NCBI GenBank assembly: GCA_045537695.1
Contig: JAZSQB010000052.1
Coordinates: 1 to 5,941, forward strand
Length of the DNA: 5,941 nucleotides
Direction of reading: 5' to 3'
From: RGIG2041 sp045537695
Lineage (GTDB): Bacteria > Bacillota > Clostridia > UBA1381 > UMGS1253
Of this stretch, positions 1 to 4,679 are shown piece by piece. Every line of letters starts with the position of its first letter. The stretch's first letter is position 1. The notes beneath the pieces are model-generated. The model was not told where the DNA came from, did no database searches, and saw only the letters and a list, made by a program, of their open reading frames with translations. The position numbers were made by a program, and so were the translations under genes.

Positions 1-110
1 CCCAGGTCGACCACTTCGTAGCCGGTGGACTCGATCATCATGATGACCAGGTTCTTGCCGATGTCATGCAGATCGCCGAAAACGGTACCCATAGCCATCT
101 TGCCGATCTT
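1..110 (-). pseudogene. Corrinoid (B12-binding) methyltransferase protein, internal fragment
   Basis: The reverse complement reads through without a stop as KIGKMAMGTVFGDLHDIGKN, followed by about 16 further residues ending in a TGYEVVDLG-type strand. This matches the start of the cobalamin-binding Rossmann domain of MtaC/MtbC/MttC-like corrinoid proteins. The His of DLHDIG (nt 66-68) is the expected lower axial cobalt ligand. In the family an N-terminal helical cap domain of roughly 80-100 residues precedes this motif. Here it is missing, because sequence to the right of about 110 is hdrA on the other strand. The gene continues off the left edge, so only about 37 codons are visible. It is either the remnant of a gene cut by a rearrangement or one side of a chimeric join. 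The family assignment is secure at domain level; which methyl donor it served cannot be told. Confidence 0.8.
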
Positions 111-119
111 GTGGTACCG
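83..119. other. Junction between inverted corrinoid fragment and headless hdrA
   Basis: Minus-strand corrinoid coding is recognisable to about 110 and plus-strand HdrA coding from about 102-120, so the breakpoint lies near 100-115. Both genes lack their 5' parts here. The join is bracketed by a perfect 7-base inverted repeat, CGGTACC at 83-89 and GGTACCG at 113-119, with a near-duplicated ATCTTG (96-101 and 106-111) inside. No transposase, terminal repeat or attachment site is visible. Short homologies at an inverted join fit a sequencing or assembly chimera at least as well as a real rearrangement. The breakpoint is estimated from protein motifs, so it is uncertain by 10-15 bases. Confidence 0.6.
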
Positions 120-710
120 GAGGGCGATAAGCTCAAGGTGCAGGCTTCCGACCTGATTGAAAACAAGCAACTGCACATCGATGCAGACTTGGTTGTCCTT
201 GCGGCGGCAATCGAGCCGGATAAATCCGCAAGACCGCTCGCAACCATGCTGACAGCAAGTATGGATACAAACGACTTCTTTACGGAAGCGCATCCGAAGC
301 TGAAACCGGTAGAAAGCCCGACGGCAGGTGTGTTCCTCTCCGGCGCATGCCAGGGCCCGAAGGATATTCCGGAAACCGTTTCGCAGGCAGGTGCGGCAGC
401 CTCCAAGGTTATCGGCTTGCTCGCGAAGGATAAGCTGACGGGTAATCCGTGTATCGCACATTCGAACGAGCTGATGTGTAACGGCTGTTCTTCGTGTGAA
501 AAAGTTTGTGCCTACGGTGCAATCACTTATGAAGATAAAGAATTCCGTATGCCGGACAGAACGACAAAAATCAGACGTGTTGCTGTTGTCAACCCTGCAG
601 TATGTCAGGGCTGCGGCGCATGTACGGTTGCATGTCCGTCCGGTGCTATGGACTTAAACGGCTTTGCAAGCAATCAAATTATGGCGGAGGTGGACGCAAT
701 ATGCAAGTAA
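111..710 (+). CDS. hdrA: HdrA-like flavin and iron-sulfur subunit, 3' part only
   Basis: C-terminal ~199 residues of a heterodisulfide reductase A-type protein, the FAD-containing electron-bifurcating core of Hdr complexes in the cytoplasm. Visible marks are the end of the thioredoxin-reductase-like FAD domain (DADLVVLAAAIEP; FFTEAHPKLKPVE; GACQGPKDIPETV, typical of HdrA) and two C-terminal ferredoxin motifs of the form CxxCxxCxxxC at nt 477-509 and 603-635. Full HdrA has about 650 residues, so the N-terminal [4Fe-4S] site and most of the FAD domain are missing. The frame stays open to base 3, but everything left of about 100 is antisense to a corrinoid gene. The ATG at 66 is the reverse complement of that gene's cobalt-ligand His codon, so it is not a genuine start. 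The stop overlaps the next gene by 10 bases. The family call is firm; bifurcation is inferred from the family. Confidence 0.9.
   Translation: MVPEGDKLKVQASDLIENKQLHIDADLVVLAAAIEPDKSARPLATMLTASMDTNDFFTEAHPKLKPVESPTAGVFLSGACQGPKDIPETVSQAGAAASKVIGLLAKDKLTGNPCIAHSNELMCNGCSSCEKVCAYGAITYEDKEFRMPDRTTKIRRVAVVNPAVCQGCGACTVACPSGAMDLNGFASNQIMAEVDAICK
686..690 (+). promoter_or_regulatory. Ribosome binding site fixing the mvhD start
   Basis: GGAGG lies inside the end of hdrA, 10 bases before the ATG at 701. It supports a start at 701, giving a 144-residue protein of normal MvhD length. The same frame is open further up to an ATG at 602, but that extension is only the out-of-frame shadow of the hdrA ferredoxin motif. 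Confidence 0.8.
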
Positions 711-1135
711 ATGAACACAAACCTTTAATCGTTGCATTTTGCTGCAACTGGTGCTCCTATGCCGGTGCAGACCTTGCAGGTAATAACCGTCTTAACTATC
801 CGGCAGATGTAAAAATCATCCGTGTGCCTTGCTCTTGCCGCGTAAACCCGATGTTTATCCTGCGTGCATTCCAGCGAGGCGCAGACGGTGTCATCCTCTG
901 CGGTTGCCATCCGGGCGACTGCCACTACACTTCGGGCAACTACTTCACACGCAGAAGAATGGCGGCGCTCTTCTCGATGCTCGATTACCTCGGTATCGAA
1001 AGAGAACGCACCCGCGTAGAGTGGGTATCTGCGGCGGAAGGTGCAAAATTTGCCGCTACCATGAATGACTTTGTGGAGAAGGTAACAGCGCTTGGTGAAA
1101 ACAAGAGATTGGAGGATCTGCGATGCAAAAGATAA
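701..1135 (+). CDS. mvhD: MvhD/FlxD-type [2Fe-2S] electron-transfer adaptor
   Basis: A 144-residue protein of the hydrogenase iron-sulfur subunit (MvhD/FrhD-like delta) family. In known complexes this small cytoplasmic protein passes electrons from a hydrogenase, formate dehydrogenase or Flx NADH module to HdrA through one [2Fe-2S] cluster. The family cysteines are all present: CCNWC (residues 14-18), PCSC (43-46) and LCGCHPGDCHY (66-76). The Y-x-x-A-D after the first group is also typical. The start at 701 is set by a GGAGG site within hdrA. The gene overlaps hdrA by 10 bases and the next gene by 13, so translation is probably coupled. No hydrogenase large or small subunit lies in the window, and the FlxABC-like genes that follow suggest NAD(P)H as its electron source. 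The 'mvhD' name reflects the family, not a link to methyl-viologen hydrogenase. Confidence 0.9.
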   Translation: MQVNEHKPLIVAFCCNWCSYAGADLAGNNRLNYPADVKIIRVPCSCRVNPMFILRAFQRGADGVILCGCHPGDCHYTSGNYFTRRRMAALFSMLDYLGIERERTRVEWVSAAEGAKFAATMNDFVEKVTALGENKRLEDLRCKR

Positions 1136-2121
1136 CACAAGCTCAGTTGATAGATAAAGCAGTTTCTCTGCTGAAAGCCGGTACCGTTACAGCCGTGCTC
1201 GGTTGGCGCAAGGGTGAATTCGGTTACGATGTAACCCCGTCTATGTTCACAACTGAAGAAGATTTAAAAGAAAATTTTGTATGGAATGATTTTTGCGGCT
1301 CGAACTTTTCTAAATACCTCGTCGCAAAAACAGACAGATATGAAGGCAAGATTCTTGTTTTCTTAAAGCCGTGCGACACTTACAGCTTCAATCAGCTTCT
1401 GACAGAGCACCGCTTCGACCGCGAAAAGGTGTATGCGCTCGGTATTCCGTGCGAAGGCATGGTCGATGTTGCAAAAGTAAAGGCAATCACCGGCGAAGGC
1501 ATCAGTGCCATTGCCGAAGACGGTGAAAACATTTTGGTAACATCCATTTATGAAGACAAGCCGATTTCCGTTTCCGCAAACGATGTGCTTTTAGAACGTT
1601 GCATTAACTGCAAGAGCAAAAAGCACGTTGCCTACGATGAACTGATGGGTGAAGAGGGTGAAGTATTAGACAGTGCAAGATTTGACGAGGTTGCAAAAAT
1701 CGAGGCAATGACGCCGGACGAAAGATTTGCGTTCTGGCAAAGTGAGCTCTCCCGTTGCATCCGTTGTAACGCCTGCCGCGATGCATGCCCTGCATGCACC
1801 TGCGAGAAGTGCGTATTTACAAATCCGGATTCCGGCGTTGAAAATAAGGCGGCGGCAAACAGCTTTGAAGAAAAGATGTTCCACATCATCAGAGCTTACC
1901 ATGTAGCCGGTCGCTGCACAGACTGCGGCGAATGCTCGAGAGTATGCCCGCAGAATATTCCGCTCCATCTCTTAAACCGTAAGTTTATCAAGGATATCAA
2001 CGAGTTTTACGGCGAATATCAGGCAGGTGCAGAGGTTGGCTTACGTGCACCGCTTGTAGACTATACCACCGAGGACTTAGAGCCGGGTGAAGTGTTTGAC
2101 AGGAGGGATACAGATGCGTAA
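1123..2121 (+). CDS. 4Fe-4S dicluster protein, FlxC-like / F420-hydrogenase beta-like
   Basis: A 332-residue iron-sulfur protein without signal peptide or membrane segment. The N-terminal ~170 residues hold the scaffold seen in proteins related to the beta subunits of F420 hydrogenase and formate dehydrogenase: GWRKGEFGYD (27-36), a KPCD motif (82-85), LGIPCEG (106-112) and an RCINCK pair (159-164). Two ferredoxin motifs follow, C212xxC215xxC218xxxC222P and C265xxC268xxC271xxxC275P. Extra cysteines at 225, 227 and 230 come directly after the first. It probably wires electrons between the FlxA/FlxB-like subunits and MvhD/HdrA. The name FlxC rests on gene neighbourhood and cysteine layout, since FlxB and FlxC are both dicluster proteins. 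The start has GGAGG at 1111-1115, seven bases upstream, and overlaps mvhD by 13 bases. The stop overlaps the next gene by 8. An F420-binding or formate-oxidising role is not supported here. Confidence 0.75.
   Translation: MQKITQAQLIDKAVSLLKAGTVTAVLGWRKGEFGYDVTPSMFTTEEDLKENFVWNDFCGSNFSKYLVAKTDRYEGKILVFLKPCDTYSFNQLLTEHRFDREKVYALGIPCEGMVDVAKVKAITGEGISAIAEDGENILVTSIYEDKPISVSANDVLLERCINCKSKKHVAYDELMGEEGEVLDSARFDEVAKIEAMTPDERFAFWQSELSRCIRCNACRDACPACTCEKCVFTNPDSGVENKAAANSFEEKMFHIIRAYHVAGRCTDCGECSRVCPQNIPLHLLNRKFIKDINEFYGEYQAGAEVGLRAPLVDYTTEDLEPGEVFDRRDTDA
2101..2106 (+). promoter_or_regulatory. Ribosome binding site fixing the FlxB-like start
   Basis: AGGAGG lies seven bases before the ATG at 2114 and doubles as two Arg codons of the preceding gene. 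It favours ATG 2114 over the in-frame GTG at 2087, which has no comparable site and would add nine residues encoded inside the upstream gene. Confidence 0.85.
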
Positions 2122-3139
2122 ATGTTCTCTTGAAAAAATCAATTCCGTTTTTGCGGAAATCACCAAAACCGCTAAACTCTATGTTCCGGCAAATGACAAA
2201 GACGGCAGTGCCGTATATAAGCAGTGGGCAGACGGTATCGAGTGGAGCAATGCTTTAAATACCGTAAGAAGCCCGAAAGACTTTTTCTTCCCGCAGATGG
2301 AAAATCTGATGGAGTTTAAGACAGAAGGCAAAAACATTGAAATCATTGATACAAGAAGCGAAACGGAAGATTTCGTTATCTTCGGCGTTCGCGCCTGTGA
2401 TGTAAAGAGCTTTGAAGTTTTAGACAGAGTGTTCCTTTCCGAGCCGGTGGACAGCTATTATGCGTCCAGACGCGAAAAGGGCATCATCGTGTCCACCGCC
2501 TGCACAAAGCCGGCTGAAACCTGCTTTTGTAAGATCTTCGGCATCTCTCCGGAAGCACCGGAAGGCGATGTAACGACATGGAAAACAGAAACAGAGCTTT
2601 ATTTACAGGCAAACAACGAAAAGGGTGAAGCATTTTTAGAAAGAATTGCCGCTTTCACCGAAGACTGCGATGAAACTGCAGTCAATGCGCAGAAGGAAAA
2701 GATTTCTGCGATTATGCATAAGCTTCCGCTCAAAGATCTGACAACAGACGCATTCGGCGGTGGCAAGACAGATGAATTTTTCAATCATCCGGCATGGACT
2801 GAACTTTCGCAGAGCTGTCTCGGTTGCGGTACCTGCACATTCGTGTGCCCAACCTGCCAGTGCTACGATATCAAGGATTTCAACACCGGCAACGGCGTTG
2901 TAAGATTCAGATGCTGGGATTCCTGCATGTATTCCGATTTCACAAAAATGGCACACGGCAACAACCGTCTTACGCAGAAAGAGCGTTTCCGCCAGAGATT
3001 TATGCATAAACTGGTGTACTATCCGGAAAATAACGACGGACTCTTCAGCTGCGTAGGTTGCGGCAGATGCCTTGCAAAGTGCCCGATTTCCATGAATATT
3101 GTGAAAGTAATGAAAAAGATTGGAGGGAATAAGGCATGA
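2114..3139 (+). CDS. 4Fe-4S dicluster protein, FlxB-like (AsrA / sulfhydrogenase beta family)
   Basis: A 341-residue cytoplasmic iron-sulfur protein of the family that includes AsrA of anaerobic sulfite reductase and the beta subunit of sulfhydrogenases. It is normally paired with an AsrB/FlxA-type flavoprotein, which is the next gene here. The N-terminal domain carries the hallmarks GVRACD (91-96), LDRVFL (103-108) and a CFC motif (137-139). Two ferredoxin motifs follow: C235xxC238xxC241xxxC245P, with C248 and C250 just after, and C313xxC316xxC319xxxC323P. Between them lies the typical CWDSC segment (267-271). The inferred role is to take electrons from the FAD of the FlxA-like subunit and pass them to the FlxC-like protein and HdrA. 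It overlaps the upstream gene by 8 bases and the downstream gene by 4 (ATGA). A dissimilatory sulfite reductase role is unlikely, as no siroheme subunit is visible. Confidence 0.82.
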   Translation: MRKCSLEKINSVFAEITKTAKLYVPANDKDGSAVYKQWADGIEWSNALNTVRSPKDFFFPQMENLMEFKTEGKNIEIIDTRSETEDFVIFGVRACDVKSFEVLDRVFLSEPVDSYYASRREKGIIVSTACTKPAETCFCKIFGISPEAPEGDVTTWKTETELYLQANNEKGEAFLERIAAFTEDCDETAVNAQKEKISAIMHKLPLKDLTTDAFGGGKTDEFFNHPAWTELSQSCLGCGTCTFVCPTCQCYDIKDFNTGNGVVRFRCWDSCMYSDFTKMAHGNNRLTQKERFRQRFMHKLVYYPENNDGLFSCVGCGRCLAKCPISMNIVKVMKKIGGNKA

Positions 3140-3969
3140 CAAACAGAGAAGAAACATTAATTCCCAAAATCGGTGTGATTACGGATGTCCGTATCGATAC
3201 ACCGGATATTAAAACCTTCCGCGTTGTAACGCCGGATGGCAAAAAAGCATTTGACCACCGTCCGGGCCAGTGTGCTATGCTTTCCATCCCGGGTGTCGGC
3301 GAAGCGATGTTTTCCATCACTTCCTCCCCGACCAACACAGAGTATATGGAATTTTCCATTAAAAAGTGCGGCTGTGTAACCGAATGGCTCCACCAGGCAG
3401 AAGTCGGTCAGCAGATTACCATCCGCGGACCGTACGGCAATCCGTTCCCAGTAGACGATGTGTTTGCAGGCAAAAATTTGCTTTTTATTGCCGGCGGTGT
3501 AGGTCTTGCACCGCTTCGCTCGGTTATCAACTACTGTAGACATTACCGCGACCGTTACGGTGACATTGACATCGTATACGGCTCCAGAAGCAAGGACGAT
3601 TTGCTCGATTATAAAGAAATCATCGACGAGTGGTCGACGGATGCAGGCGTAAACGTACACCTGACCATCGACAATCCGCAGGACGGTTGGGACGGTCATG
3701 TAGGCTTTGTTCCGAACTATGTAAAAGAGCTCGGCTTTGACACCAACAAAACAGCAGTCCTCTGCGGACCGCCGATTATGATTAAGTTTACACTGGAAGG
3801 TCTTTGTGCGCTCGGCTTTGATAAGACGCAGATTTACACCACACTTGAGCTTCGCATGAAGTGCGGTGTCGGCAAATGCGGCAGATGCAATGTCGGTTCC
3901 AAATATGTGTGCAAAGATGGTCCGGTATTCAGATGTGACGAACTCGACGAGCTTCCGGACGAGTATTAA
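3136..3969 (+). CDS. FAD/NAD(P)-binding oxidoreductase, FlxA/AsrB-like
   Basis: A 277-residue member of the ferredoxin-NADP reductase superfamily, in the branch with AsrB, sulfhydrogenase gamma, FlxA and PyrK. Domains in order: an FAD-binding beta barrel (about 10-105) with HRPGQ (41-45), FSITSSP (59-65) and GPYGNPFP (98-105); an NAD(P)-binding domain with the FIAGGVGLAPLRS motif (117-129), YGSR (148-151) and LCGPPIM (209-215); and a C-terminal [2Fe-2S] site, C243x4C248x2C251x7C259. It is the likely entry point for electrons from NADH or NADPH. The sequence alone does not decide which. The ATG at 3136 overlaps the upstream TGA in an ATGA coupling, with GGAGG at 3122-3126. Direct pairing with the AsrA-like gene upstream is the usual arrangement in this family. 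A PyrK role is rejected because no pyrD or pyrimidine gene is near. Confidence 0.88.
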   Translation: MTNREETLIPKIGVITDVRIDTPDIKTFRVVTPDGKKAFDHRPGQCAMLSIPGVGEAMFSITSSPTNTEYMEFSIKKCGCVTEWLHQAEVGQQITIRGPYGNPFPVDDVFAGKNLLFIAGGVGLAPLRSVINYCRHYRDRYGDIDIVYGSRSKDDLLDYKEIIDEWSTDAGVNVHLTIDNPQDGWDGHVGFVPNYVKELGFDTNKTAVLCGPPIMIKFTLEGLCALGFDKTQIYTTLELRMKCGVGKCGRCNVGSKYVCKDGPVFRCDELDELPDEY

Positions 3970-3980
3970 TGCTGAGGTAA

Positions 3981-3985
3981 AGGAG
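3981..3985 (+). promoter_or_regulatory. Ribosome binding site in the longest intergenic gap
   Basis: AGGAG lies seven bases before the ATG at 3993, in the 23-base gap (3970-3992) between the Flx-like and Frd-like gene groups. The gap holds no room for a promoter plus leader and no hairpin that I can see, so the Frd-like genes are probably read from the same transcript. Confidence 0.7.
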
Positions 3986-3992
3986 AAACGAA

Positions 3993-4667
3993 ATGGAAAA
4001 ATTAGTGAATATCTTTCTGTTCGGCAAAAAGTATGCCGTGCCGGAAAATTTAACAATTATGACCGCTATGGAATATGCCGGCTACCAGTTGGTACGCGGT
4101 TGCGGTTGCCGTAACGGTTTTTGCGGCGCTTGTGCTACCATTTATCGCATCAAGGGCGATAAGGAGCTCAAAGCGTGTCTCGCTTGTCAGACCAAGGTCG
4201 AAGACAATATGTATATCGCAACGCTGCCGTTCTTCCCGCTTGTGAAGGAAGGCTACGATATCGAAAATATTCCGGTAAACGAGTCTGTTATGATGCAGCT
4301 TTACCCGGAAATTTATGCGTGCATCGGCTGTAATGCCTGCACAAAGAGCTGTACACAGGGTCTTAACGTTATGCAATATATCGCTTATGCACAGCGCGGC
4401 GACTTTGAAAAGTGCGCAGAAGAATCCTTCGACTGCGTAATGTGCGGCGTATGTTCTTCCAGATGCCCTGCCGGTATTTCCCATCCGCAGGTTGCGATGC
4501 TCGCAAGAAGAATCAACGGTAAGTATTTAGCACCGGGCTGCGGTCACTTAGAAGACCGTGTAAAGGAAATCAAAAACGGCGATTTCAAAGAACTGATCGA
4601 AGCTCTGATGCAGAAGCCGATTGAGGAAATGAAAGAGCTTTATAATACACGCGAAATCGAAAAGTAA
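3993..4667 (+). CDS. FrdB/TfrB-like iron-sulfur subunit, [2Fe-2S] plus two [4Fe-4S]
   Basis: A 224-residue protein built like the iron-sulfur subunit of fumarate reductase/succinate dehydrogenase. The N-terminal 2Fe-2S ferredoxin domain (about 1-85) has C39x4C44x2C47x14C62, then an extra C65. The C-terminal part has C110xxC113xxC116xxxC120 and C148xxC151xxC154xxxC158P. Respiratory SdhB/FrdB have a non-cysteine at the second position of the last motif (Val in E. coli FrdB) and form [3Fe-4S]. C151 here predicts [4Fe-4S] instead. The thiol:fumarate reductase subunit TfrB has a similar front half but continues into an HdrB-like cysteine-rich (CCG) domain of about 250 residues, which is absent. 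No membrane anchor is seen. It sits 12 bases upstream of an FrdA-like flavoprotein, its obvious partner, and probably links that FAD to the HdrA module. It might also act in place of HdrC. Confidence 0.82.
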   Translation: MEKLVNIFLFGKKYAVPENLTIMTAMEYAGYQLVRGCGCRNGFCGACATIYRIKGDKELKACLACQTKVEDNMYIATLPFFPLVKEGYDIENIPVNESVMMQLYPEIYACIGCNACTKSCTQGLNVMQYIAYAQRGDFEKCAEESFDCVMCGVCSSRCPAGISHPQVAMLARRINGKYLAPGCGHLEDRVKEIKNGDFKELIEALMQKPIEEMKELYNTREIEK

Positions 4668-4672
4668 GGAGG
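4668..4672 (+). promoter_or_regulatory. Ribosome binding site of the FrdA-like flavoprotein
   Basis: GGAGG lies directly after the upstream stop and seven bases before the ATG at 4680. It supports this start and hence the unusually long segment of about 90 residues before the FAD-binding motif. Confidence 0.8.
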
Positions 4673-4679
4673 AAAAGAT

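Noticed and set aside
66..110. ATG at 66 as the start of the HdrA-like gene
   Set aside because: The codons from 66 to about 100 are the exact antisense of a corrinoid-protein motif, no ribosome site precedes it, and HdrA should have several hundred more N-terminal residues.
602..700. Longer MvhD starting at ATG 602
   Set aside because: The extra 33 residues are an out-of-frame reading of the hdrA ferredoxin motif; ATG 701 has a well placed GGAGG and gives the normal family length.
2087..2113. GTG 2087 as start of the FlxB-like gene
   Set aside because: No good ribosome site upstream, and it would add nine residues encoded inside the preceding gene; ATG 2114 has AGGAGG seven bases before it.
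2636..3157. 173-codon minus-strand frame opposite the FlxB-like gene
   Set aside because: Shadow of a gene with clear ferredoxin motifs; no ribosome site or family features of its own.
2114..3969. Anaerobic sulfite reductase (asrAB) operon
   Set aside because: The two proteins resemble AsrA and AsrB, but no siroheme-binding AsrC follows; the downstream genes are Frd-like.
3970..3992. Terminator or internal promoter between the Flx-like and Frd-like genes
   Set aside because: The 23-base gap has no hairpin with a T-run and no room for -35/-10 elements; only a ribosome binding site is visible.
3157..4056. 299-codon open frame on the minus strand
   Set aside because: It lies opposite the conserved FlxA-like gene, has no recognisable motifs, and has the composition expected from the antisense of a codon-biased gene.
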